Assembly (NCBI GenBank): GCA_013398295.1
Contig: VZSF01007796.1
Location: 250,256 to 314,255, forward strand
Direction: 5' to 3'
Origin: Chionis minor
Lineage: Eukaryota > Chordata > Aves > Charadriiformes > Chionididae
DNA length: 64,000 nucleotides
The notes under the pieces were generated by a model. It was not told the DNA's origin. It was given only the letters and a program-made list of their open reading frames with translations, and did no database searches. The translations under genes and the position numbers were made by a program. Positions within the stretch are counted from its first letter, which is position 1. Each line of letters opens with the position of its first letter. Below are positions 24,626 to 38,100 of the stretch, in pieces.

Positions 24626-27387
24626 CAGGTTTCACAGCGATGCTCCTGTGTGCAGTGTTTTATGGCGTTTGCCTTTGTTGCCACAGCATGAACCCCACTG
24701 ACTCATGCTCAGCTTGTGATCCAGATTCTTTCCTGAGAAACTGTTACCTTCCTATTTCTTCCCCATCCTGCCTTTTCGCAGAAGATTAATCCTACCTCAG
24801 TCTAGATCCTTGCTCTCATCCTTATTGAATTGAACCCTATTTTTTTTCCCAGACCATTTCTCAGGCCATATAAACCAGTAATTCATCTCACTGACAGAAG
24901 ACATCAGTTGCTGGTCATTTCATAATTTTTAGTGTCATTTAAAAAAAGCCTGCACCGATGTACGTAGTTGTCATTTAACTGAGAATGGCTGGTTGTTATC
25001 TTCTGATGATTAAATATCACACTCGCACAGTTTTCATTGTATTTTAGTTTTAAAAAGAGAGAATAAGAAATTAACCTGGAGAAACACAGTATTATTCTAC
25101 AGTGAATGCTGCAGCGTACCAAAGTTGGAACTGTGCTTGAAATAAGCCAGTATAGAAGAAGTCAAACTGGAAGCTACAGTAACTTAAACCCATCACACTG
25201 GCTGCAGAAGTAGAGCCCAATACCCCATTGCAGGGCTCAGTTTGCACAAACACCAACCCACGCACGCACCTGCGGAAGCCTGAGCTTGCTCTTGCACTCC
25301 GTGAAGTCCCACGAAAACCAAGTTCATTGCACTCCTTTCCTTAAGTGAATTGCAACTAAAGAACATTTTTCCTTCTGTTAGTGTGAAATTTCTTTTAAAG
25401 TTTTTATATATTTTAAATTTAAAAAAAACCTCCTGAAACGCCATTTATCATCCCCCCCCGTCTATAAGGACAGCATTACTCCAGACAGGAAAACGGAAAT
25501 TTTCAGTGATTCTTTTCCCAATATACCTCGAAGTTTTATTCACCCAGAGGGACTTCCCTACTTCTCTCAACTAAAATATAATGGCATGTAACAAATTATA
25601 CTCTCAAAGGACATCCCATTTTTGTTTCATTAGTACAATGAAACATTCACTCAATTTTAAAGCAGTTGTCTTGATCTTAGTTGTGATTTATACCAGAATC
25701 TGCCCGTGTATTCTGTGTAGTATATATAACAAAACATCTAACTAGTTAAATTTGTCTCAGTGGGTTCTGCTGCAAGAAATAAAATACTTCCCCATAAAAT
25801 CCCACACAACGTTTACTGCACAGCTCCTAAGCATATGCTTCTGTAAACGTTAGGAGGATTTCAAAAAGGAAAATGTAACCCCAAACTGTCTTTAATTAAT
25901 TCTTCCATCATTATACGCTGCTTTTTCTTCTCATGTCCCCTGTGGCTAGAAAGCCCAAATTTCTTTTTTCCAATTTCCCTAAATGTGTGGTAGTGCATAT
26001 TTTGACCAAACATGGTGTAAGACTGAAGTATTTCATCACATTTGATGAACATTCTTTATCCCTCTCCTACTGTTTTTTTTTCAACCAGTAACTGTGAAGG
26101 AATAGAAAAAGAATTTTTAGAGGAATTAGTAAAGAAGGACAAATTTCAGTCCTGGTAGTTGCTAGATAATTAGTTTCTTTTTTTATTTAAAGCATATAAC
26201 ATCTCCTCACCTGTCCAATTTTCTAAAAATATATAGCAAAATTCCCCCTGGTTTCTGCACATTAGATCAATGGTGTGGGAGAGTATGTACTGCAGATGTG
26301 ACTGCCTATCAGTGCGTCAGTAACTTCCGTAAAAACAACAAACAAATAAAGAAATACTTCCTGTTTTTAAAACAGCGTTATTGACACAGCATTGATATTA
26401 TCATTGTCATGACAGTAATTGATTTAGTATTCAAGTCTAAAATCACTAATGGGGGAATTTTCAGTCCATTTCCACTGAGGAATTCTAGCTGCAGATTGCC
26501 TCAATTTGCGTTTAAAACCGAAATGGAAGAAAAGTGTGCAGCACGGTTACGACACTGACACAGCCCTGCGCATCATGTGCATGTTACAGCTCACACACTC
26601 TTCCCTTCTCCCGATCAAAGCTGTCCAAATAGCTTAATCCATGGGAAAAAAATGTACACGGAGCCTCTTTATTAACCTCTTCTGGCCAGATTATTGTTAT
26701 TATTTTGCATTATGGCCTTGAAGATGTATTACTGATAGGGAGGCAAAGCCAACTGCTGCCCAGCATGACTCTGCTGAACGGCTGCTGGACCAAAGTGGAA
26801 GTGCTTATTTCCAAGGCATTTCTGTGATGCTCCCTACTGTTAAAATGTTATCTGACTTTAAAAGATTTTCAGTTCAATTGTAAGCAATAAGTAAACTCGG
26901 GCAGCACGGTACTGTATACTGAAGAGTTTCACTAGCTGCTCAAAGAGGCATTATTCCAAGAAACTGATGTTGTATAGGACTGCTTCCTGGTGGCTGAGCC
27001 CTCTGATTGGCAAAGGACAGGGGACTTTTCAGTCAGCAAGCTAGTTACCCATGGATGTGGCTCAAGGCTGACACACAGATTGACTGGTTCACACTAATTT
27101 ACTTCACACAGATTCCATTTATCTCCTAGAAGATCCCCTGGCAGCAGCTTATAATGGCATATCCTAGGATGCCTGCCTGCATGAGTTTTTAAAGCGGCAG
27201 AGCTTGATGAATCTAAGTCCAGAAAACAGTTCACAGATTGAGGACTAGGTGCAATCAAAAAACATCAAGTAGCACAGCTGGGACTTGCTAGCTTGCTTGA
27301 CTGGTTTGAGCAGCTGAGCATTAACTACGCTTGCTTTCCTGCTGGCAGCCCGGTGTCACTAGAACAAATCGGAGCACTACCCGACAG

Positions 27388-27500
27388 AGAAAAAGAAAAA
27401 GAAAAAGAAAAAGAAAAAGAAAAAGAAAAAGAAAAAAAGAAAAAGAAAAAGAAAAAGAAAATGAAAAAGAAAAAGAAAAAGAAAAAGAAAAAGAAAAAAG
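27388..27500. repeat. AAAAAG hexanucleotide array
   Basis: About 19 near-perfect AAAAAG units over 113 bp, with a few variants (one AAAAAAAG, one AAAATG). The upper strand is almost pure purine. The Lys/Glu/Arg-rich frames through it on the plus strand, and the Phe/Ser/Leu frame on the minus strand, are artefacts of the repeat. Confidence 0.97.
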
Positions 27501-30284
27501 AGCTGAGGAGAGGCTGTTATTACATTGCATGGATACTATTAGCAAGTGCAGGAAAAACTCATTAGAACATTTAATCTTTATGCAACTCCAGGATTATCAA
27601 ACTAAATAATGCTCAGGTTAGTAAATTCTGCTGCCAGGAATCTGGAAAATTTCTTTTGGTCATGCTGAGAGTTCCTAAGAAAAAGACCTGAATGAAACTA
27701 AAGTTGTTGCCATTACTTTCCTGTTGAAAAGAAAATTATATTCAATCCAGTAATAACTGTACAATGAAAAACAGTTACCGATAGACTGGGGTTTATGTTT
27801 TAACAAGGTGAGGTACAGGTCAATGCGATTCCTTGCCTCCATAGAGAACAAGAGACTTCAACACGTGCAAACTTATAAATTGTAGTTTTAAAGGGACTGT
27901 AAATACAGGCTGACGCTATAGTTCTCCAAATTCAGATAGACAGGGACTACTCTTTAAAGTCCTTCTCAGAAAGGAAACAAAAATTAATATTATTAGACAA
28001 TAACATTTGACAGCAAATGTATTGTGAGAGCTCCAAAGCACATTTAGTACTTAGGAGGTTAAAGACTCAGCTGTAGTGCTAGTTGATGAAAAAGCAGGAT
28101 TAAGGCTTTAGTATGAGTCTTGACATGATCATGTTGTCTGCCTGCTGTCTTAAGCTTCGAAAAACAGCTGGGATCATCTTCTTATAAGCTCCAACTCAAA
28201 GATGTTTAAGCAGTTCCCAATCCAATTAAACAGAGGTAAATATAAGGAAGGGCCCTACTGAGCCCAATCATCTTATTTTTTTAATGAAAAACAGCATAAT
28301 TGCAGGTTACACAACTCCTTAATCTCACTTTAAACCTAACAGACTGCTGCCTTAGAGTGCACATGGCAGGCCCAGTTAACCCAAGCATTCTGTATTGGTG
28401 TGCTTAATTTTTGATCATTATCCTTCATTATGTTACTTGTAATCCTAAAAGCCTATGATTGTGTCCAGATATTTGGCAAGGCTTGTACCTGGATATACAG
28501 GGATTCTTCTTCTAAGAGTAATGGATTAATTGGATAGTACTGTGCGACTAGTAGACGGTTTGCAGCGAAACTGCTGTGTGGTTCTTAATTTCTGAAGTCT
28601 GCTTCCTTCTTCTGCCCCGTCCTTTAAACAAATTGCCTTTTTGAACATCAGCAGTGCCAATGTAGTCACCTATTTATTCTCCCCACTGACATGACAACAC
28701 TATAGAAATAACACTGCCCTACAGAGCGGGCTGCTTACTAAAATCCTCCTCATAAAAATTAATAGAAGATACGGAAATCCTATTTTTCCTGTGGAATTGC
28801 ATGTTCATTGTAAAAGTGGCTATCTCATGCATGTGACTCAATCAGCATTATTACTTAAAGGCTTAGAGCACTAGGCTGCCTGTTTTCTGTACAATCAAAA
28901 GATTTTTGAGGTGTGCATATGTGATCATATCATGCCAAGGTATGTATTTTTTAAAGTATTACAGTTAATACCATAAAACCAAAAATCCACGCAGGTAATG
29001 CTTCTACTTTGTCCTATAAATATGCACAAGGACATTCTCCAAGGATGGAAAAGCAGAATCTCATCAGGGACTACTTCAAATACAGGCTCCTCATGTCTGT
29101 AAGAGCAAGAAGGAAATGTAAATGATCAGGAGCGAACTGTTTGCAGTAGCCATGTTACATTATGCATGATTCTTGGCTGCACAGGATTTAATTAATGATT
29201 TCCAGTTACATGGTTAAGACTTGTAGTGAACTGGCATGTAGGGCAACAAACCAGCAGCTGAAAATCTTGTATCATTTTGCATTTTTTCCCCAACCGCCAG
29301 CTACTAGGAGCTGCTGTCTTTTTGTGTAGCTGGAAATCTGTTTTGTATATATGGACCATGATTCTGGGCTGTGTCACAAGAAGCATGAATCTAGATTAAT
29401 TTTAAGGCATCTACCTTCCTGATGCAACTGAGAACAAGATCTGGACTTTGCTATTCTGCAAATTAATAAGCAAGATCTGTTGATACGTGTGAGTATCAGA
29501 AAGGTGCACTGTTGAACTGATGGATGATACACAATTGTATTGGTAACGAACGTGGATCGCGTGTTTCAGTTACCACCAGACAGACACAGGTTTGGGAAAC
29601 AGACTCCCCTTGAAGCAGCACTGGATGTATCTCCAGAAAACGAATGTGGCACTCCCTCAAATGAGGAGATAAGGAGCTGTGAGGTACTCAGTGGGTAAAA
29701 GATGACCCCTGTCTCATACTGCTTCACTCCATTCACCTACACTCAACTCTCCTCTTCGGGCCATCAGCAAGATGTATCTGTGAGTTGACAAAAGAGCCCG
29801 GACCCTCCGCTTTGAGATGGGTAATAAACAGGTAAGACAGACAGTACAGGCACTTCCACGAAGATGGGCATCTAAGGCGGTGACTGACAAGTGCCTGTGT
29901 GGTTCAGAGGCTGTGTGGAACCACACGCGCGAGGAACTGAAAAGCACGGTTCCAAAAAACGCAGGAGACGCGCTGCTGACAGGTGAAACATGGTACGCAA
30001 CTGTGTTCTTACTGGAGTTACGCACCACAGGGGAACGAAGAGCCAAGGAGTAACACAAGTGTGAGCTCTTCCACGCTTTCTCTGTTGCCTTCAAGTGCCA
30101 GATGAGAGTGTGAGGCAGAAACAATCTAGAGGGAGAAATGTCAAATTCATCGCACTTTGCTTAAATAAGGTCGGTCAAATGTAAAAGGAACACGCTGCTC
30201 ACTGCTGCCAAAGTTAACAGTTTGCAATCGGTTTTGGTACTGTCCACTTCCAGCATAAGACTCAAGTATTCACAGATACCAGTT

Positions 30285-30342
30285 AAAAAAAAAAAAAAAA
30301 GGTTTATTTATGTTCTTTTTTATTTATTTATTTTTTTTTTTA
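30285..30342. repeat. A16 run and adjoining T-rich tract
   Basis: Sixteen A's, then GG, then a T-rich stretch with TTTATTTA motifs ending in a long T run. It could be the decayed tail of a retroposed sequence, but no body is recognisable on either side. Confidence 0.85.
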
Positions 30343-32100
30343 AGTGTTAGCCTTTTCGGGTGTTGAGCTTTTATTCCTCAGGAAGATATTTCTCTGGGTT
30401 TCTTTTGCCTTTAGTAAAAGTTAATGCTTTCATATTATCACTTTGCTTCAAGAACTGTGTCTTTCAGAATAGAAACACACAAGGTACCATAAGATTTGCC
30501 ATAAAATTATGAAGGCTGGTGAAACAACATTACATTCACTGGCTGTATTATCACTGGTTAGAATTTAATTTTGCGTTGATGTCTGATCATCAGTTTCTTG
30601 TTAATTCTGAAAGCAAAGGTTTCTATTGCTTTTTGCAATATACTTAGTCAGAAGTATCTGGAATATCTTTATTTAGGTATTCTCAAATCTGCATGTTCCA
30701 GGTCATTGTTCGTTTGTGCACATCTGCATTCCAATTGACACACAGCAAAGGGAGGCATATACTGACTATCTGAAAACAATCCAGTCCTCAACAAGAAATT
30801 TCATACGGAAGTGTCCTACCTGGCCGCTGCAGGTGCATTGCTGGTATTCTTCTTTTACTGGTTCATTTGTTTCTGTTCCTATATGCTTTCAACTACCAGC
30901 TTGTCTGCACAACCAGAGGTGAATCTAGGGACAGTCGTAAGTATCCTTCTACATATGGAAGGATAAAAACAAATGTAGTGTTTCAGGAAACAAAACTGCC
31001 AGTTCAGGAGATCACTAAAGGTTGCACTCCAGCTTGTTAGACAAGCGAAGCGGAAATGCCAAAAGGGTTCCTGCATAAAGAAGGTAAAAATGTGCAGCAG
31101 GACCTCGACAGCAGTTTCAAAAGCACAGTGCAATGACTGTAGCATAATTAACAAAACCCACAGCATTCTTGTAAAATAAAGCACAGAATGCTTGCTCCCT
31201 GCTCAGGACGCTGCGTGGTTCAGAAGAACCAACCCCTCGGCTTGGTTTAGCTCTTTGAGACAGCTACCGAGTGCAAATGAATAGCCAGGGTCACTTTGCT
31301 TGTTGTCTTATTTTTTATTCTTACAATGCCATCCACTAAAGTGCAGATTTTTTTCTAAATTAGTTTCTTTGGGACTGCACGCTATTGGATGTATGTTCAT
31401 TTTCTTCCCTTTACTTTTCACTTCTTGAGAAGTTTCACTTAACACTCCATGTACAGACAACAGAGGGATCATACTTTCTCTTTGTTTATTTAGTTCCAGC
31501 ACTTAACCCTCCTGAACAACAGGAATAATGACGGATACGTGTAAAGACGTGTCAATCTCTAAGCAGATAAATGTTAAAAGAGGAAGATAAAACTTTTTTC
31601 ACTAATCTACTTAGTACTGTTTTCTATACATTTTTCCTATCATTTAATCTCTGCAGTATCATTGTACAATAGCTTTTGACTTCTAACTAGCAGTATTGAT
31701 TTCTTTCATCTAAAGCAATGGCATACCATTCCCCACATTTCTCCAATCCAAATTTTAGAACTTTTGAAACATTTTTATGATACTATGAGACATATCTTTG
31801 ATCTCTTCTGTACACACGCTGCCTGCCAAGTACCTTTCATGGATGTGCAACATTCATAATAGACAGAAGGAGGAATGACAAATGCCTTTTTTCACTTTGT
31901 AAAGTGCACTGGGATATGCGCTAGGGTGTTTTGCAAGTGTTAAGATAGAACATTGTTGTTTCTCACGATGTCACACAGTGAATATTTATGATACCATTAT
32001 TATAATAGAGTTTGTGTAACAATAAAGAATAGAGTAGGAGCTGGGGTTAACTCACATGTAACAGCACACAGAGATGTCTCTAAAAGCTTCAGAAAGAACA

Positions 32101-35100
32101 CTGAGAAATCTCAACACAGCTCATCTACACTAGAAATAGATTATGTGTTTGGGGGCAGAGTGTGTAGTAAAAACCAAACAAAGATTATATATAAAACTAA
32201 AGAATACATGCAAGGCACAGATATTACTTACAAACACGAGAAGCTCTGTACTTCAGACCCTGCACAGGGTTAAGTGTTACCTGTAACGTCAGCCTGCATT
32301 TCATTCATATCCAACAGCTTTATTTCATTTTAAGTTAAAGAAACTCCAACCACAAAAAACCTTAATGTACCATCAAAACAGCTATAAAGAGTACAAGATT
32401 ATTATTAAAGCTAAGGAATTTATTAAAAGGCTACTACACTATTTTATAACCCTCCTCGCAACAGTTGGACTCCCAACTTCCCACACTTGGAAGAAAACAG
32501 CTCATTCCAACCAAACGTTACGTACACCTTGACACCTTACCAGCAAACAATTATTTTTCTCTGCTACGGGAAGTACCAAAAGAGAACAGCTGATAACCTT
32601 ACTGAATACTGATTTATGACAGAGATGCACTTACAAAGACAATCGACTGCAGGTATTCGAAACACTAAAAATAAACTACTCGCAACAATTTGGGTATGTA
32701 TATGAAGACAGATGTTCAGGGGTTTTTTTGCATCATTTTAATTCAGCACCTGCTTCTTTGAAGTACTTTCCTTAGTGTATATATATATATGGTTGGCCAT
32801 ATTTCAGATACGTATACATTCTGTAAATTAAAGAATACGTACTTTACAGCAATATTTAACAATCTATAAATTTACTGAAGTATTACTAGAGGAAATCCAT
32901 TTCTGTGAAAGCTGTATATTCACAATATATTGGTGAAGTATATATTGCATTAATACTTCACTGTGCTTATAAATGTTAATATAGGTTATTTGTTTATTAC
33001 TGTGTCAAGGTTATTCATCATATGCAGTGTCAGAAAGCACAAGCTGACATCTCATATTGTCTGCTTCAAGGGCAAGACCAATGTGACCTTTGGCTCCTTC
33101 TTTTAAAAAGGATGAAATCATTCCAGAGGAATAATGCTGAACCGCACAGCTCCCTTTAAGAATCAATCTGCCATTTATGGTTTCCAATTTTCCATACTGT
33201 AGTATGGCTTGTTAAGATCTGATGGCTAATTTTCTTTTCAAATTTTAGTGTTCTAAAATTTCAAAAATATTTTTCTTATTGTCATGTCATTTATGCTTCC
33301 TATTTATTCACCATAAATTCACCAAAATTTCAAATCATCAGTTTTGTTAATTTTGCCAGAGTCCTTCTTGATTCTCTTTGGGACTGAAATCATGCTGGCC
33401 AGTGAATTCCTAGATCTAGATCGCAACTTTTAAAAAAAAAAAAAATCAAAATTTTGGACTCTCACTGCTTTTTCTTTCCAGAACTTGTTATAATCTCTTA
33501 AAAAACCGTCTTCATATTTATTGGCTTTTCTTGGTTTACAGTTCTCCTATATTCAACTGATATATGTGTGCAGATGAAGAGGGAGATACAGTGAATATGT
33601 AAGTAGTGGAAAGGAATCTGTTCCAAGGTATGGGAGTGGTAAAAACAAGAGGTCATCTGTTAACTATGGAGCCCTACCTTGAGCTGTCTCAGTGCCACGA
33701 CAGTGGAAAAGCGGATGCACAATTTGAACCATGAGTGAGATGTGAGGCTAGGTGTGTTATTTCACCAGGATGACAAGGTCCACACGTGGTCTCAAAGCAT
33801 ACATTGAAGCATGTGTAGAGGCAACTCTCTGAACTTCATCAACCTCAAAGTCAGTACATTTTTGGAGAGGGGGATGAGACTCACGTGAATTGGTAATTAT
33901 ATTATCTGTGCATGATACTGATTTCACTATAAAATTTGACCAAGCAGAATGCGGCATTCTTTGACCTAGCTGATAAAAGGTCAGAAAGCAATTTTGAATA
34001 ATAAATGAGACCTGCTGACCTCGTGACCCAAGTCTGGCAGGGTCAGCAGCAGCCCTCTCACCAGATGCTGATGGCAGATATACAGACGCAGACAGCTCAA
34101 CTAATGAGCTTCCTGGATAAGGGCTTTAGATCCAGTGACATTTAAGTGCTATGCAGTATATAAAATAAACTTATAAACAATCTGTGTCATAAAAATTAAA
34201 CTGATATTTACAGTCATGTGTAATATGACATACTTTGTAATCCTCACTACAGCGATTATTATATTGCTTCTTCTAGATGGCCTTTAACCACAAAATATAA
34301 TACCCAACTAACATTTCCTTAAGGTCTTTTCTCTTCACATTTATACGGTTGCCGTTCAGTGGATGTACTTCAAAGAGATATACTTTGATTGTGCATTTGT
34401 TTGGCACCTCATTTTAATGCAAGTCAATGAAAATAACTTTTAAGATAAGTTTAAATTTATTTTATTTAAATTCAAGCTAACATATTCCTTCCTCAGTGAC
34501 TAAAAGACAAGCCTTAAGCATGCAAGGCCAAGAACAATTTTCTCCTGATCACTTCATCAACCAATCTGCTCAGAAACAGTTACACAGTGAGTGGTCCCTC
34601 AAGAAGAGAGGGCGTTATACCAGAATTCGTTCCCTCACCTGCCCTTAGACGTCACAGTGCAAGTGGCCCAGGGTCACCACTCCATTCCAGACCTCGGAAA
34701 GCCTGAGTTTAGACTTCACCCTGGACACTGGGTCTGAGCTCCGCACACTGCCATCTCGGCTCAGGTATGCTACGGCTGCTTGTATGAATTTGCAGGAATA
34801 TATCTACGTATTTGCTTAATGTTCTGCAGAAATTAGCAATACAAAGCCAAGTTTCTAAATACCATTGTTGGAGGCTTTTTGAGAGGAAAGATAATTGCTT
34901 GGGTTTTCCTGATGTCTAAATACTCCATCACGAATACAACTAGCTACAGGAACTGCAAAAGATATAGGAGTTTTTCTCTATCTTTTTAAAGTCACCATAA
35001 TTACTTTCATAGTAGATGTCCTTTAGACACTGCAGTCTAGAGGCTACGTTAAAAGCTCTACAAAAAACTTACTGGGCTCTATTAAATTCTGTATCACTCT

Positions 35101-38100
35101 GCACAAGCTAATTTTAACCTGCGCAGCAACTGGTGTTTAAGAACTTGGAAACTTTCAGTATTTGGTGGAGATGGGGGGAAAAATGCTGCCCCGCTTCACT
35201 GGAAGGGAATCTGAGGTTTTCGGTAGCAGGAAGAAATATTTTCTAAGCTCTTTAAAGTTTCAAACCTTTCACTTTAACTGCATGTCTGCATGCTCTGGAA
35301 TTATGAAAAGGGATAAAGAAGAATGAGTAGCTGATTTACTTTTGCCAAGCAAGTTGCAATTCTGTATACTTCTACAACATTACTTCCTATTTACCTCCTC
35401 TTTAAACTAACCAGCTTTTAAAATTATACAGAAGCCTGTTAATTTTTCTCGCCTGTCTTTAATGTCTTCTTTATTTATGCCGTATCTTTTCAGACTCCCC
35501 AGAAAAGAACACACCCTCCCCAAAAGGCCTCACGACCAACATGCTGAGGAACTTTGTAATATTTGCAGTTATTTACAGTCTTTTTATACCGTCACAGTGT
35601 ATCAGCTGTTCTGTACACCTGTACAACTCTTGGCTGAAACGTTACCCCAGGCATTTATAGATGGGATGTACCTCCACAGTGGGGACTGGCACACCACGAG
35701 GGAGAGAGCATCTGTATCCTTCAGACCCAGGGGCTGCCAGGAGCCATTTAGAGCTTTTTAATCAGTGCTGATTAAGGCAAGTCAGATGACTACCCTCAAA
35801 TTTGTCACTGCCTCTAAAGACCTTGTAGCAGCCCATAGCTCGGGCAGCCAGCGCAAGGGATTGTCTAGAGCGCACGTCCTCCCTCTGCACTTGTGAGGAC
35901 TTTGCAAGGGGAATTACACACTGTCTCTACATAATCTATCCCAATTTTTCACTGAGTCAAGTGTGTGCCCAGAATACAATTTTGGGACTTCAGTACTGTG
36001 CGTAGATACCAATTAAACTCATTGTTAGTGAATCCAGCTTCTACATCTTAGTGCATTCATTTAGGGAACCAGTAACAGTAACCAGCTCCTGTGCTCTCAG
36101 CCTGCATGCAATTGAAATAAAATTTCATTATAAATAGATTTGATTATAAAAGTTGCTCAAAAGTGTGCCTGTAGCTTTGCTTCATTTAAGACAGCAGTAG
36201 CCTCCACAAGGGAAAGAATTTCTTACTGCATCCAGTGCACAGTAAAACGTACTTAGCCTTGCTTCACTTTCTTTTCCTGACACTAGATATGTGCTTTTTA
36301 ATGAGTCTGCTAGATTTCCTTAAAAACATTATATCCCCCCTGATTTACAATCACCATGAGCTCTATAGTGGGCAGCCAGTGTCTAATAGAGTTGTGCTCC
36401 TAATCTAACCCCTTCCCTGCTCCCCTGTCCTGAACAGCACCTTAGTATTCTAAGGCACATCTCTCTCCAAAAAGGAATATGTCTGGGATCCTTGGAACAT
36501 ATCATAAAAGAAAAAAAAAAAAACCAGGCAGATTATTTTACGGCTGCTCTATTTTATAGCTACAAGAGCACAAGTAATTTTGGAGTCAAGAAGGAGTTGT
36601 TCACAACAGCTCCATACCCATTTTCCCGCAAGACTCTACGAAGCTGCGCACCAGCAGAAGCTTCTGCCCAGCAGAGTAAACCTTCCCACACAGGAATCAG
36701 CAGGGCTTCTGCTAATCGTTCACTGGTGGAACACTGTGAAGCACAACTGGGCAGTCTGGAATCAGATTCACAGTTTTAAGATAGACCTCTTAACCAAGAT
36801 CTGAAAATGCTTTAATCGGAGAGAGATTTGCCTAGCAGGATCACCTACAAGCAGAAACACGTACTACAGACTGGATCTCCCCATGGGCTTGCAAGGGTGT
36901 GAGTATGGGAAGAAGTCAGAAAGGTTACTGTACCCAACTGGCACTGCAATAACAGGAACTCTCTTCTAGAAAATCATCCCAGATAGGTCCTACACACTGC
37001 ATTTGTTAAACAAGTCTCCTAGCTGTGCTCTGAGGTACACTCTGCCCCGTGGCGTCGTACTGACAGCTAATGCCCAGGCTGCTGTTGTCCACCACTTGTC
37101 CTGCTTCCCATGCAGTTCAACAATGCCACTCCATTCCATTTTTTATTCTGCACATTTATGCAGTGACACAGACAATGAGAATTGTCCCAGGATATGTATT
37201 TTTTTTTTTTTACTACACCCACCAAAGGATCCATCTTTAGTATTACCTCGGTGCTCTAAGTGAGGAATGTGTAAATTAGTACTGTCCACTAAAAATCAAC
37301 ATGCTTTCCAGAGTGTACAATATTTATTCTTCTTACCCTGGAACAGCATATTCCCAAAAGCAATTAAACATGCCTTATGCTCTTTCTTCTCCTACTAAAA
37401 CCACTACCAAGAAAAGTAGAAAACTAGTTCTTCATTTTGGTACATTTAATCTAGCTTTGGGCCCAACTGAAGTCCTAGTTGCCAGTTTTTAGCACAATTA
37501 TGCTTGAAAGGAGCCACATTCATATATCCCAGAACAGATTCTGCCATCTGCAGCTTTTATTTTCTATTAGGAAGTAATTTCATATGCCATTTCCCCCCCC
37601 AAAAAAATATTGTTTGATGCTGAATGTATACTACAGTTTTGCAAGTTGCATGAACTAATCAGTTGAGAATTTTCTAACTGGAACTTGCACTTTCTCACAG
37701 TGATAAACATACTGCAATCGTGGTTTTATTTTAAGGAATAAATTCTCTGCTCATAAGCTCCAAGATGTCTAACAATCCAAAACACAAGGCTGTTACATCC
37801 ATTCCTTATTAGGACTTTTACTGCAACGCATTACATGTTCTTTTGTCAAAAATCATCATACTTTCTCAATCATTAAACTTCATTTGATGTCAGTCTCCTC
37901 TTTCAGATTTTGTAAGACCATAAAGTTGTAAGTGCTAAAAGTGGATTAGCTGTGTAATTGCCTGTAGAGTTTGTGTGCAACTATGAAAACTCTTCTGCCT
38001 CCCCATATTTTACATATTTCTCCCCATACCCAATTTTTAACCTTTACCAACCCTGAAGTCATTTTTATATTGTATCAGGAGTGAAGCTCATTTGCAGACA

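Larger units (their letters stand above)
24626..32055. other. Long AT-rich stretch, no recognised gene
   Basis: Contains the AAAAAG array (27388-27500), an A/T-run region near 30.3 kb, and a GC-richer patch at about 29700-30130 with a 136-codon minus-strand frame of unknown nature. A minus-strand segment at 25270-25355 (acceptor TGTTCTTTAG, donor CCGCAG then GTGCGTG, peptide starting CNSLKERSAMNLVFVGLHGV) fits the chain model but is only moderately supported. Confidence 0.4.

Noticed and set aside
27293..27609. Lys/Glu/Arg-rich and Phe/Ser-rich proteins
   Set aside because: These are translations of the AAAAAG microsatellite.
29714..30124. 136-codon minus-strand frame
   Set aside because: A 78-codon frame is open on the other strand over the same bases, there is no recognisable domain, and the acceptor/donor context is poor.
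30897..30948. Minus-strand 52-nt exon candidate (peptide starting GYLRLSLDSPLVVQTS)
   Set aside because: It has a good acceptor and fits in phase with an alternative upstream acceptor of 23551-23683. The link through 25270-25355 and 32056-32100 uses better sites. It illustrates that competing chains exist.
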